64,000 nt of DNA from Acidovorax sp. (GCA_031277855.1 JAITLO010000031.1:1-64000), one strand, 5' to 3'; numbered from the stretch's first letter, positions 51,654 through 59,977 are shown. The notes: generated by a model from the sequence alone, not told the origin. A program made the numbers and translations.

Positions 51654-52358
51654 ATGAGCAGTGAATGGTTGTCCACTTCGTTGAAGGCTGGTTCCACGCT
51701 GTTTTTGCCCCGGTTTGCATCAAACCGCTTGCCCAGTCTGGTGCCTATCCGCGAGCTGGCCCCGCGCCACCGCGAGCGCATCCAGGCTCATTTGCTGAAG
51801 CTGGACACAGGCGACCGCTATCTGCGCTTTGGCTATGCCGCCAATGACGAGCAGGTGCGCCGCTATGTGGACCAGCTGGACTTTGAGCGCGACGACATCT
51901 TCGGCATCTTCAACCGTCGCCTGGAGCTGGTGGCCATGGCCCACCTGGCCTATGTGGACCTGGCCCACCACGCCAATTGCGCAGAGTTTGGCGTGTCCGT
52001 GCTCAAGACGGCCCGTGGCAAGGGCCTGGGTGGCCGGCTGTTTGCCCGTGCGGCCCTGCATGCACGCAACCACGGCGTGGACATGATGTTCATCCACGCC
52101 CTGTCGGAAAACACCGCCATGCTGAAGATCGCCCGCAGCGCCGGCGCCAAGGTGCAGCGCGACGGCACCGAATCCGAAGCCTATTTGCAACTGCCCCCGG
52201 GCGACTTTGACTCGCGCATGGCCGAGATGGTGGAAACCCATGTGGCTGCTGTCGACTACCAGTTCAAGAAACAGGCCAAGCAGTTCTGGGAGCTGCTGTC
52301 CGATGTGCAGGAAATCCGCAAGGGTGTGCAGGACGGGCGGCACCAGGCGGGGGAATAA
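51654..52358 (+). CDS. GNAT family N-acetyltransferase
   Basis: A 234-residue GNAT-fold protein. The N-terminus includes VPIRELAPRHRERIQAHLLKLDTGDRYLRFGYA, a family start shared with acetyltransferases of the protein-lysine Pat type, though without the CoA-ligase domain. The acetyl-CoA motif A is AEFGVSVLKTARGKGLGGRLFARAALHARNHGVDMMFIHALSENTAMLKIARSAGAKV. AAGGAGG precedes ATG 51654; the TTG at 51648 is too close. Substrate unknown. It precedes the corC-lnt pair, separated by a 424-base repeat-rich gap. Confidence 0.9.
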   Translation: MSSEWLSTSLKAGSTLFLPRFASNRLPSLVPIRELAPRHRERIQAHLLKLDTGDRYLRFGYAANDEQVRRYVDQLDFERDDIFGIFNRRLELVAMAHLAYVDLAHHANCAEFGVSVLKTARGKGLGGRLFARAALHARNHGVDMMFIHALSENTAMLKIARSAGAKVQRDGTESEAYLQLPPGDFDSRMAEMVETHVAAVDYQFKKQAKQFWELLSDVQEIRKGVQDGRHQAGE

Positions 52359-52364
52359 GGGCAC

Positions 52365-52484
52365 CCCCCTGAGGCGCTGCGCGCCTTCCCCCCGCTCTTC
52401 GCATCGCAAGCGATGCGGGCAGGGGGACGACAGCCTCGCTGCGGGGCGGCCCTTGCTCGCTGTCCCTGGCTTGGGGCGTGCCAG
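52365..52484 (+). repeat. stop-adjacent palindromic repeat, copy D
   Basis: Fourth copy, 7 bases after the GNAT stop and in its sense. Hairpins AGGCGC/GCGCCT and CGCATCGC AA GCGATGCG inside a C-run/G-run pair; end CTGGC/GCCAG. The second hairpin differs in sequence from copies A, B and E but stays paired. Confidence 0.85.
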
Positions 52485-52512
52485 TTTTGAGCGCTGTGCC
52501 TTGGGTATGGCA

Positions 52513-52605
52513 CCTTCCCCCGCCGGGGGAAGGTGGGGATGGGGGGCTGGCTCCGGCCCCGGTATTTCTCCCTCGCCCGCTTGCGGGAGAGGATTGGGGT
52601 GAGGG
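52513..52605 (+). repeat. second dispersed repeat family, copy 1
   Basis: Contains CCTTCCCC.. GGGGAAGG palindrome, then GGTATTTCTCCCTCGCCCGC and TTGCGGGAGAGG. It is closely repeated at 59850-59935 and in both places directly follows a CCCCCTGAG-family copy. CTCCC...GGGAG hairpins of this general kind are widespread in proteobacterial intergenic DNA. Confidence 0.85.
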
Positions 52606-52621
52606 CTCCACACCCATAAAA

Positions 52622-52639
52622 AAGGCCTGAAATGCAGGC
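52622..52639 (-). terminator. small hairpin, T-run on minus strand
   Basis: GCCTG (52625-52629) and CAGGC (52635-52639) flanked by A6 on the left. On the minus strand this would be terminator-like, although no minus-strand gene is nearby; weak. Confidence 0.3.
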
Positions 52640-52689
52640 TGCATCAGCAAAGAAAGCTCTGGTTTTGAGAGGGCTTTGCGAGGAGTGAT

Positions 52690-52706
52690 CACCCTCATTC
52701 AGGGTG
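52690..52706. promoter_or_regulatory. short inverted repeat upstream of corC
   Basis: CACCCT (52690-52695) and AGGGTG (52701-52706) are perfect arms about 80-95 bases upstream of the corC start. Possible operator; no regulator can be assigned. Confidence 0.35.
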
Positions 52707-52782
52707 GCACCTCAGTCACAGGAATTGCGAATCCGCTATCCTTGAGGCTTGTTCCACTACCGCACGTCCTGCACCACAGACA

Positions 52783-53643
52783 GTGTCCGACCCGCTTCCG
52801 CAGCGCGCTTCCGAACGCGAAGACAAGCGCAGCTTTCTGCAGAAAGTCGCCGAATTCATCCATCCCGGCCCCGACAGTCCCGATGAACTGATCGAAACCC
52901 TGGCCGATGCCGAAGACAACGAAGTCATAGGCGCCGACGCCCGCGTCATGCTGGAAGGCGTCATCCGCATGGCCGATCGCACGGCCGGCGACGTCATGGT
53001 GGCTGCGCCACGCATGGACGTGCTGAACATTGACGAGTCTTACGAAGAGCAGCTGCGCCAGATCATCAACACGGCGCATTCGCGTTTCCCGGTGTTCGAA
53101 GGTGAACGCGACAACATCATCGGTGTGTTGCTGGCCAAGGACCTGCTCAAGCTGCAGCGCTCCCCCGGTCTGAACCTGCGCGCCCTGCTGCGGCCGGCCA
53201 TTTTTGTGCCGGAAAGCAAGCCCCTGAACGACTTGCTGCGCGTGTTTCGCAGCAACCGCAACCACCTGGCCATTGTGGTGGACGAGTTCGGCGTGATTGC
53301 CGGGCTGGTGACGATTGAGGATGTGCTGGAAGAAATCGTCGGCGAAATCGAGGACGAGTTCGACATCCCCGAGGAAGAGGGCGATATCTTTGCCCTGGCC
53401 GACACCACCTACCGTGTGGCCGGCGCCACGCCGGTGGAGCGTGTGGCCGAATTTTTCGAGGTGACACTGGCCGCCTCCGACCCCGACGAAGACTTTGACA
53501 CCATTGGTGGCCTGGTCGCCCATGAGCTGGGCCATGTGCCGCGCCGGGGGGAATTCATGGACCTGTCCGGTCTGCGCTTCGAGGTGCTGCACGCCAAGGG
53601 CGGTGCCGTGCACTGGTTCAAGGTCACGCGCTTGCAGAACTGA
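52783..53643 (+). CDS. corC: HlyC/CorC (YbeX-like) CBS-domain protein
   Basis: A 286-residue soluble protein with an acidic N-terminal segment, two CBS domains (about residues 68-185: RTAGDVMVAAPRMDVLNIDESYEEQLRQIINTAHSRFPVFEGERDNIIGVLLAKDLLK and FVPESKPLNDLLRVFRSNRNHLAIVVDEFGVIAGLVTIEDVLEEIVGEIEDEFD) and a C-terminal transporter-associated domain (about 200-280, TIGGLVAHELGHVPRRGE). YbeX/CorC proteins are linked to magnesium/cobalt efflux and ribosome maturation, and commonly precede lnt as here. The start is GTG at 52783. Confidence 0.9.
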   Translation: MSDPLPQRASEREDKRSFLQKVAEFIHPGPDSPDELIETLADAEDNEVIGADARVMLEGVIRMADRTAGDVMVAAPRMDVLNIDESYEEQLRQIINTAHSRFPVFEGERDNIIGVLLAKDLLKLQRSPGLNLRALLRPAIFVPESKPLNDLLRVFRSNRNHLAIVVDEFGVIAGLVTIEDVLEEIVGEIEDEFDIPEEEGDIFALADTTYRVAGATPVERVAEFFEVTLAASDPDEDFDTIGGLVAHELGHVPRRGEFMDLSGLRFEVLHAKGGAVHWFKVTRLQN

Positions 53644-53732
53644 TGGCTGCTCTGTGGCCGGGGGGCAAACGCTCCCGGGCCACGGCGGGCCGGTCTGCTG
53701 CCTGACTGTTTTTTGCGTCTTTTTGGCCTCTC

Positions 53733-55349
53733 ATGCCCATGCCACCTGCTCACGCCGCTCCTGTTTTATCTAGCACCGGTCACCGTTTTGTAGGGCTGGG
53801 CTGGCTGGTTGCCATGCTGCTGGCGGGTGAGCTGCAAGCAGCGGCCCTGGCCTGGCCGGGCACGGGCCAGGCACTGTGGTGGCTGCAGCTGCTGAGCCTG
53901 GCCGTGCTGGCCGCCGGCTTGCTGCATGCGCCCACGGCGCGCAGTGCGGCCTGGCGCGGCGGGGTGTTTGCCACGGCATGGCTTTGCGGCACTTTCTGGT
54001 GGCTGTACATCTCCATGCACACCTACGGCGGCCTGCCGGCGCCGCTGGCCGCGTTGGCCGTGCTGGCGTTGGCAGCTTTTCTGGGCAGCTATTACGCGCT
54101 CGCCTGCTGGGGCTTTGTGCGGCTGCGGCCGCTGCACCCGGCCTGGGCGGCCCTGGTGTTTGCCGCGGCCTGGACCCTGGCCGAGCTGGCCCGGGGCTGG
54201 CTGTGGACCGGCTTCCCCTGGGGCGCTGCCGGCTACGCCCATGTGGACGGCCCGCTGGCCGCGCTGCCGCGCTGGGTGGGGGTGTATGGCACGGGGGCTG
54301 TGGCAGCCTGGCTGGCCATGCTGCTGGCCCAGGCGGCAGACAGCCCACGCCGCCGTGTGCTGGCCTGGGGTGTGCCGCTGGCGCTGACGGCTGCGGCCCT
54401 GCTTGTGCTGGGCAGTTGGCGTACCCATGTGCTGGCGCAGGGAGACGCCCAGGCGCAAGACCGGCCGGAGCTGGAAGTGGCCCTGCTGCAAGGCAATATC
54501 GCTCAGGACGTGAAATTTGAGCCCGGCGCTGGCATTGCCCAGTCGCTGGACTGGTATGGCCGCCAACTGCTGGACCCGGCTGCCCCCTTGGTGGTGGCAC
54601 CGGAAACCGCCTTGCCCCTGCTGCCCAATCAACTGCCCGAGGGCTATCTGGACGCCATCAGCGCTCCCTACCGCTACCAGGAAAGCGGGCCCCCCCCCCA
54701 TGCAGCCCTGGTGGGCATGCCCCTGGTGGATGAGCGCGGCTATGCGAATGCCGTCCTGGGCTGGCAGCCGGGCCAGCAGGGCCCGCAAGGTGTTTACCGC
54801 TATGACAAACACCACCTGGTGCCGTTTGGCGAGTTCATTCCGCCCATGTTCCAGTGGTTTGTGCGCATGATGAACATCCCCCTGGGCGATTTCGCGCGCG
54901 GCGCCATCGCCCAGCCGCCCATGCTGTGGCAGGGCGAGCGCCTGGGCACCAATATCTGCTATGAGGATTTGTTCGGCGAAGAGCTGGGCGCACGCTTTGC
55001 CGATGCAGCCCAGGCGCCGACGGTGTTCATCAATATGAGCAATATTGCTTGGTTTGGTGACAGCACGGCCATAGACCAGCATTTGCACATTAGCCGCATG
55101 CGCTCCTTGGAATTTGAGCGCCCCATGCTGCGCGCAACCAACACAGGGGCTACAGTTGCGATCGATCACCGCGGGGTGGTTACCCACCAGTTGCCCGCTT
55201 TGGAGCGCGGTGTGCTGCTGGCCACCACCCAGGGCCGGGAGCAGCTGACGCCCTATGCCCGCTGGGTGGCGGCGCTGGGATTGTGGCCGCTGTCGCTGCT
55301 GTGCGCAGCGGCTCTGGGTCTGGCAGGATGGCGGCTGCGCCGTCGCTGA
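53733..55349 (+). CDS. lnt: apolipoprotein N-acyltransferase
   Basis: Inner-membrane enzyme that adds the third acyl chain to bacterial lipoproteins, 538 aa. Seven or so membrane segments at the N-terminus (for example LGWLVAMLLAGELQ, FCGTFWWLYISMHTYGG-like CGTFWWLY) are followed by a periplasmic nitrilase domain. The catalytic triad can be placed at Glu291 (VVAPETALPLLPNQ), Lys359 (YDKHHLVPFGEFIP) and Cys409 (NICYEDLFGEE), equivalent to E. coli E267/K335/C387. A C-terminal membrane helix (LGLWPLSLLCAAALGLAG) ends the chain. Pairing with corC is conserved across proteobacteria. Confidence 0.95.
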   Translation: MPMPPAHAAPVLSSTGHRFVGLGWLVAMLLAGELQAAALAWPGTGQALWWLQLLSLAVLAAGLLHAPTARSAAWRGGVFATAWLCGTFWWLYISMHTYGGLPAPLAALAVLALAAFLGSYYALACWGFVRLRPLHPAWAALVFAAAWTLAELARGWLWTGFPWGAAGYAHVDGPLAALPRWVGVYGTGAVAAWLAMLLAQAADSPRRRVLAWGVPLALTAAALLVLGSWRTHVLAQGDAQAQDRPELEVALLQGNIAQDVKFEPGAGIAQSLDWYGRQLLDPAAPLVVAPETALPLLPNQLPEGYLDAISAPYRYQESGPPPHAALVGMPLVDERGYANAVLGWQPGQQGPQGVYRYDKHHLVPFGEFIPPMFQWFVRMMNIPLGDFARGAIAQPPMLWQGERLGTNICYEDLFGEELGARFADAAQAPTVFINMSNIAWFGDSTAIDQHLHISRMRSLEFERPMLRATNTGATVAIDHRGVVTHQLPALERGVLLATTQGREQLTPYARWVAALGLWPLSLLCAAALGLAGWRLRRR

Positions 55350-55500
55350 GACCAAGCAAAGTCGGACTACGCCTACAGGGTTAGTGGTGCCCTCACAACA
55401 AATAGCTTCGATAATGCCCGCCTGCGGCGCCCGTACACTCTGCGGCGAAGCACAACATCAATACGCGATGGCATTTGCCGCGCTGGAGTTAACGTAAAAA

Positions 55501-56025
55501 ATGGCCGAATCGTTTTCTTATGAACAACTGATTGCCTCGGGCGAAGGCAAGCTGTTCACCCCGGACAGTGGGCGCCTGCCCCTGCCTCCCATGCTGATGT
55601 TTGACCGCATCACGCACATCTCCGAAGACGGCGGCGCGCACGGCCTGGGCAAGATCGTGGCCGAGCTGGACGTCAATCCCGAGCTGTGGTTCTTCAAGTG
55701 CCACTTCCAGGGCGACCCCGTCATGCCCGGTTGCCTGGGCCTGGACGCCATGTGGCAGCTGATCGGTTTTTACCTGACCTGGCTGCGCCTGCCCGGCCGT
55801 GGCCGCGCCCTGGGTGCTGGTGAGGTTAAATTTACCGGCGAAGTGGGCCCGGACGTCAAACTCGTGACATATGAGATTGATATCAAGCGTGTGATCAAGC
55901 GCAAGCTGAACATGGCCATCGGCGATGCCCGCCTGTTGGCCGACGGCAAGGAAATCTACGTGGCCAATGACCTGCGCGTGGGTCTGTTCCTGCGCGAAGG
56001 CGACGCCCAAGGTAAGGCAGCATGA
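55501..56025 (+). CDS. fabA: 3-hydroxydecanoyl-ACP dehydratase/isomerase FabA
   Basis: Makes and isomerises trans-2-decenoyl-ACP, the branch point for unsaturated fatty acids. 174 aa. The catalytic His68 ([22 protein letters not shown]) and Asp82 are 14 residues apart as in E. coli FabA (70/84). The N-terminus [18 protein letters not shown] is a family signature. Its stop overlaps the fabB start (ATGA, 56022-56025). The preceding 151 bases contain the promoter; no FabR or FadR operator was identified. Confidence 0.96.
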   Translation: MAESFSYEQLIASGEGKLFTPDSGRLPLPPMLMFDRITHISEDGGAHGLGKIVAELDVNPELWFFKCHFQGDPVMPGCLGLDAMWQLIGFYLTWLRLPGRGRALGAGEVKFTGEVGPDVKLVTYEIDIKRVIKRKLNMAIGDARLLADGKEIYVANDLRVGLFLREGDAQGKAA

Positions 56026-57245
56026 GCAAGAAGCGGGTAGTGATCACGGGTGCAGGCATTGTGTCCTGCATCGGCAACGACCTCGAGACCGTGGAGGCCT
56101 CGCTGCGCGCGGGCCGCTCCGGCATCAAGGCCATGCCCCAGTTCACCGAGCTGGGCATGCGCAGCCAGGTGGCTGGCATTCCCGAGATCGACGTGGAAGC
56201 GCGCATTGACCGCAAGCAGCTGCGCTTTATGGGTGATGCCGCGGCCTACTCGCAAATCGCGCTGGAAGATGCCATTTCGCAAGCCGGTCTGACGCCCGAG
56301 CAGGTCAGCCACCCGCGCACGGGCCTGATCATGGGTTCGGGCGGCGGCTCGCCCGCCAACCAGATCGAAGCGGCCGACACGCTGCGCGAAAAAGGCATAC
56401 GCCGCGTGGGGCCCTACCAGGTCACGCGCTGCATGAGCTCCACGGTCTCGGCCTGCCTGGCGACCAACTTCAAGGTCAAGGGCATCAACTACTCCATCAC
56501 CTCGGCCTGCTCCACATCGGCCCACTGCATTGGTGCTGCGGCCCAGCAGATCGCCTGGGGCATGCAGGACGTGATGTTTGCCGGCGGCGGCGAAGAGCTG
56601 TCCTGGGGCATGTCGCTGCTGTTTGACGGCATGGGCGCCATGTCCAGCAAGTACAACGCCACGCCCGAGCTGGCATCGCGCGCCTACGACGCCAACCGCG
56701 ATGGTTTTGTCATCGCCGGCGGCGGCGGTGCCGTGGTGCTGGAAAGCCTGGACCACGCCCTGGCCCGTGGTGCCACCATCCTGGCTGAAGTGGTGGGCTT
56801 TGGCGCCACCAGCGACGGCGAAGACATGGTCGCCCCTTCCGGCGACGGCGCCATTGCCTGCATGCAGCAGGCCATGGACACCGTGGACGCTCCCATCGAC
56901 TACATCAACACCCACGGCACTTCGACGCCTGTGGGCGATATGCAGGAAGTGCGCGCCATGCGTGCGCTGTTCGGTGACAAGGTGCCCCCGTTCTCGTCGA
57001 CCAAGTCCTTGACAGGCCACTCCTTGGGCGCCACCGGCGTGCAGGAAGCGATTTACTGCCTGATCATGCTGAACAAGGGCTTCATCGCCGGCTCGGCCAA
57101 TGTGGAAACGCCCGACCCCTTGCTGGGCGATATGCCCCTGGTGACCCAGACGCGCGATGCCGATCTGAAGACCGTGCTGTCCAACAGCTTTGGTTTCGGC
57201 GGCACCAATGCCTCGCTGGTGCTCAAGCGCTGGGACGGTCAGTAA
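56022..57245 (+). CDS. fabB: 3-oxoacyl-ACP synthase I FabB
   Basis: Condensing enzyme that elongates cis-3-decenoyl-ACP for unsaturated fatty acids, 407 aa. The triad is Cys163 ([12 protein letters not shown]), His298 ([11 protein letters not shown]) and His333 ([12 protein letters not shown]), the same numbering as E. coli FabB. The N-terminus [22 protein letters not shown] fits. It is translationally coupled to fabA, forming the usual fabAB unit. A hairpin terminator follows. Confidence 0.97.
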   Translation: MSKKRVVITGAGIVSCIGNDLETVEASLRAGRSGIKAMPQFTELGMRSQVAGIPEIDVEARIDRKQLRFMGDAAAYSQIALEDAISQAGLTPEQVSHPRTGLIMGSGGGSPANQIEAADTLREKGIRRVGPYQVTRCMSSTVSACLATNFKVKGINYSITSACSTSAHCIGAAAQQIAWGMQDVMFAGGGEELSWGMSLLFDGMGAMSSKYNATPELASRAYDANRDGFVIAGGGGAVVLESLDHALARGATILAEVVGFGATSDGEDMVAPSGDGAIACMQQAMDTVDAPIDYINTHGTSTPVGDMQEVRAMRALFGDKVPPFSSTKSLTGHSLGATGVQEAIYCLIMLNKGFIAGSANVETPDPLLGDMPLVTQTRDADLKTVLSNSFGFGGTNASLVLKRWDGQ

Positions 57246-57270
57246 GCCTCAGGCTGCTTTGTCCAAAACA

Positions 57271-57302
57271 AAAGCCCTGTGCGCCATGCCCAGGGCTTTT
57301 TG
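57271..57302 (+). terminator. intrinsic terminator of fabAB
   Basis: AAAGCCCTG (57271-57279) and CAGGGCTTT (57291-57299) pair perfectly and run into T5, 26 bases after the fabB stop. The rest of the 323-base gap to the LysR gene contains the fifth nested-stem element. Confidence 0.85.
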
Positions 57303-57344
57303 CTATGAAGCCTGTCTTCGCTTGGTGGGTGATTCGTTGGGAGG

Positions 57345-57437
57345 CGCCCATACGGCACTTCATGCGTTGTTGCTCGCCCTTGCCGTATCTCGATACTGTC
57401 TGCGGGCGTGCGCCTAGCCTGCAGTGCCGTCTGGGCG
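57345..57437 (+). repeat. nested-stem intergenic element, copy 5
   Basis: Outer stem CGCCCATACGGCACT/AGTGCCGTCTGGGCG (57345-57359, 57423-57437) paired at 14 of 15 with the same A/C mismatch as copies 1 and 2. Middle CGCCC/GGGCG (57375-57379, 57404-57408), inner GTATC/GATAC (57385-57396). Conserved ATGCGTTGTTG and TGTCTGC are present. It lies beyond the fabAB terminator, sense orientation. Confidence 0.85.
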
Positions 57438-57568
57438 TTGTGGAGAAGGTGCTGGCGCCAAGATGATCTTCTCAGGCCCGCTCCGGCCTACCGCTGCCCA
57501 GGCAATGTTGGTGCTAGCCTATTTGCGGCAAAAACTGCCTTTACCCCCGTAGATATGAGCGTTGTAAG

Positions 57569-58447
57569 CTATTTTTTCTGAAGCATTTCCACCTGGCTGG
57601 CTGCCAGAAATGCCGCAATCAGTGGCGCCTGGCTGCGGCTGTGCAGGCAGTACAGGTATTCGGGCAAATGGGGTACGGGCCCGGCAAAGGGCAGCACCAC
57701 CAGTTCGGGGTGGGCCGTGGCCTCATGGCGTGCAAAGGCGCTGACGCCCATGGCGCGTATCACGGCCTCGCGTATGCCCTCGCGGCTGGCAATTTCCAAC
57801 ACTCGGGCTGGGGCCACGCCGGCATCGGCCAGCAGCTGCTCGGTCAGCCTGCGGGTCACCGAGCCGGGCTCGCGCAAGATCACCGTCTCCTGTGCCAGCT
57901 CGGCCACTTCCACCTGGGTGCGTCGTGCCAGCCGGTGGCTGCGGTGCACCACCAGGGCCAGCGGGTCCTGGCCCAGCTCCAGACGTAAAAGGCGCGGGTC
58001 GGTTTCCGGGGTGGAGGAGGTGGCCAGGTCCACCTGGAAGGCCGATAGGGCCTGCACCATCTGCTGGGAGTTGCCGCTCACGATGGACAGCTGCACGCGC
58101 GGGAACTGCTGGCCAAAGCGCTGCACGATGTCCAGCACGTAATACGGCGCCGTGGCGCCTATGCGCAGCTGACCGCCCTGGCTGCCATCGCCCGCATGAC
58201 GCAGGGCGGACTCCAGCTCCACCGTTTGCAGCAGCAGCTGTTCCACCTGGGGCATGAGCTGCAGGCCCTCTCCCGACAGACTGAGCCGCCCGCCCTGGCG
58301 GTGAAACAGCTCCACGCCGTAATGCGCCTCCAGCGCACGGACCTGGGTGGTGACCGTGGGCTGGCTCAAGCCCAGCTGGCGTGCCGCCAGCGTGATGCTG
58401 CCCAGGCGGGCGACCCAGAAAAAAGACTGCAGTTGCGTGACAAACAT
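57569..58447 (-). CDS. LysR family transcriptional regulator
   Basis: A 292-residue LysR-type regulator. The winged helix MFVTQLQSFFWVARLGSITLAARQLGLSQPTVTTQVRALEAHYGVELFHRQGGRLSLSGEG (residues 1-60) is standard, followed by a periplasmic-binding-like effector domain with LRIGATAPYYVLDIV and DLATSSTPE. It is divergent from the phosphonate-type importer, with a 202-base gap carrying direct repeats and a palindrome. Family members near aminoethylphosphonate genes usually activate them in response to the compound (inference). Confidence 0.9.
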   Translation of the reverse strand: MFVTQLQSFFWVARLGSITLAARQLGLSQPTVTTQVRALEAHYGVELFHRQGGRLSLSGEGLQLMPQVEQLLLQTVELESALRHAGDGSQGGQLRIGATAPYYVLDIVQRFGQQFPRVQLSIVSGNSQQMVQALSAFQVDLATSSTPETDPRLLRLELGQDPLALVVHRSHRLARRTQVEVAELAQETVILREPGSVTRRLTEQLLADAGVAPARVLEIASREGIREAVIRAMGVSAFARHEATAHPELVVLPFAGPVPHLPEYLYCLHSRSQAPLIAAFLAASQVEMLQKK

Positions 58448-58470
58448 GGTGTGTGGGCCGCATGGACGGC

Positions 58471-58536
58471 TGCGGCAAGCCGCATTTCACCACGGCGGCA
58501 ACGCAAATTTTCGAATAGGCGCTTTGGCAAATTTCG
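58471..58536. promoter_or_regulatory. candidate LysR binding region
   Basis: A perfect palindrome TGCGGCAAGCCGCA (58471-58484) lies 24 bases from the regulator start. Direct repeats GCAAATTTTCG (58503-58513) and GCAAATTTCG (58527-58536) follow, 24 bases apart. Together they suit the extended, often asymmetric sites of LysR regulators. Confidence 0.55.
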
Positions 58537-58649
58537 GTTCTGTGACACGCAGGTTTCACATGCGGTTTCTACAGTGCAAGGCAGCGAGTCAGTGCCCACA
58601 GGGGCGGACTCCACCACGGTTTCATCTCTGCACTTTTCAGGAATTTGCC

Positions 58650-59696
58650 ATGCGCCTCGCCCTTGCTTCCCGCTCCCGCCGTCTTGCCTTGCTTACCGCC
58701 GCTGCCTGCTCGCTGTTGGGCGCAGCCGGCCAGGCCGCTGCCGCCAAGACCGAGCTGCTGGTGTATTCGGCCCTGGAAGCCGACCAGATCAAGGCCTACA
58801 AAGTGGGCTTTGAGAAAGCCCATCCCGAGATCGAGCTGAAGTTTGTGCGCGACAGCACCGGCATCATCACCGCCCGCTTGCTGGCCGAAAAAGCCAATCC
58901 CCAGGCCGATGTGGTCTGGGGTGTGGCGGCCACCTCGCTGATGCTGCTGGACAAGCAAGCCATGCTGCAGCCCTATGCGCCCAAGAACCTGGCCAAGGTG
59001 CGCTCCACCATGCGCGACCCGGCCGCCACGCCCAGCTGGGTGGGTATGGATTTGTGGTCGTCTGCCGTGTGCTTTAACACAGTGGAAGGCCAAAAACGCA
59101 AGCTGCCCACGCCCACCAGCTGGGCCGATCTCACCAAGCCCGAGTTCAAGGGCACTATCACCATGCCCCATCCCGCATCCAGCGGCACGGGCTATCTGAT
59201 GGTGGCAGCCTGGCTGCAGATGATGGGTGAGGAAAAAGGCTGGGCCTATATGGACGCGCTGCACCAGAACATCGGCGTCTACACCCACAGCGGCTCCAAG
59301 CCCTGCCGCCAGGCCGGCGCGGGCGAATTCCCCGTGGGCCTGAGCTTTGAATACCGCGCCAACAAGACCAAGAAGGACGGTGCGCCGATTGACATTGTCT
59401 TCCCCAAGGAAGGCCTGGGCTGGGACGTGGAAGCCACAGCCATTCTGAAGACCAGCAAAAAGCAAGATGCCGCCAAGGCCCTGGCCGATTGGGCGGTGAC
59501 GCCCGAGGCCAACCAGCTCTACGCCGCCAACTTTGCCGTGCTGGCCCTGCCCGAAGCCCAGGAAAAGCACGAGTTCATTCCTGCCGATCTGGAAAAACGC
59601 CTGGCCAAGAACGACTTCAACTGGTCGGCTGCCAACCGCGATCGCATCCTGACCGAGTGGGCGCGTCGCTACGAATCCAAAGCGGAAAAGAAATAA
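58650..59696 (+). CDS. 2-aminoethylphosphonate-type ABC transporter substrate-binding protein
   Basis: A 348-residue periplasmic binding protein of the iron/putrescine/AEP type. The signal peptide ends at AAAA (about residue 31). KTELLVYSALEADQIKAYKVGFEKAHPEIELKFVRDSTGIITARLLAEKANPQADVVWGVAATSL is typical of the PhnS-like group, with DLWSSAVCFNTVE and SSGTGYLMVAAWLQMMGEE also family-like. ATG 58650; the upstream frame is not coding. It heads an operon with a double permease, an ATPase and an FAD oxidoreductase; AEP or a methylated analogue is the likely ligand (inference). Two repeats lie before the ATPase gene. Confidence 0.88.
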   Translation: MRLALASRSRRLALLTAAACSLLGAAGQAAAAKTELLVYSALEADQIKAYKVGFEKAHPEIELKFVRDSTGIITARLLAEKANPQADVVWGVAATSLMLLDKQAMLQPYAPKNLAKVRSTMRDPAATPSWVGMDLWSSAVCFNTVEGQKRKLPTPTSWADLTKPEFKGTITMPHPASSGTGYLMVAAWLQMMGEEKGWAYMDALHQNIGVYTHSGSKPCRQAGAGEFPVGLSFEYRANKTKKDGAPIDIVFPKEGLGWDVEATAILKTSKKQDAAKALADWAVTPEANQLYAANFAVLALPEAQEKHEFIPADLEKRLAKNDFNWSAANRDRILTEWARRYESKAEKK

Positions 59697-59699
59697 GCA

Positions 59700-59793
59700 C
59701 CCCCTGAGCGGCTGCGCCGCTTCCCCCTCTCTGGCTTTGCCGGAGGGGGACGACACCAGCGCGGCGGGGCGGCCCTTGCGCGGTGTCTCTGGC
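59700..59793 (+). repeat. stop-adjacent palindromic repeat, copy E
   Basis: Fifth copy, 3 bases after the binding-protein stop. Hairpins AGCGGC/GCCGCT and a CCCCCTC/GAGGGGG pair closing GGC TTT GCC; the terminal CTGGC/GCCAG pair has decayed. Confidence 0.85.
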
Positions 59794-59849
59794 GAAAGAG
59801 TGCTCGGCATGCGGCTGGGACACGTTGGCTCGGCGGCTTGGGTGTCGCT

Positions 59850-59935
59850 CCTTCCCCCGCCGGGGGAAGGCGGGGATGGGGCCTGGCCCCGGTATTTCTC
59901 CCTCGCCCGCTTGCGGGAGAGGGTGGGGGCGAGGG
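59850..59935 (+). repeat. second dispersed repeat family, copy 2
   Basis: Near-identical to the copy at 52513-52605, sharing CCTTCCCCCGCCGGGGGAAG and GGTATTTCTCCCTCGCCCGC with TTGCGGGAGAGGG. Again it directly follows a CCCCCTGAG-family copy, within the ABC operon. Confidence 0.85.
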
Positions 59936-59977
59936 GGATTTGTTCCCCTCTCCAGGTTTGAACGTTGAAAGAAAGAC

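Larger units (their letters stand above)
52359..52782. other. repeat-rich gene-free region
   Basis: The 424 bases between the GNAT gene and corC hold repeat copy D (52365-52484), a second repeat family (52513-52605), a small hairpin with an A-rich left side (52622-52639) and a short inverted repeat CACCCT/AGGGTG (52690-52706). No gene is supported. Confidence 0.75.

Noticed and set aside
5499..57437. Nested-stem elements as integron attC sites
   Set aside because: GTTG/CAAC occurs on one side only; the paired RYYYAAC and GTTRRRY ends and extrahelical bases of attC are absent, and no integrase or cassette array is present.
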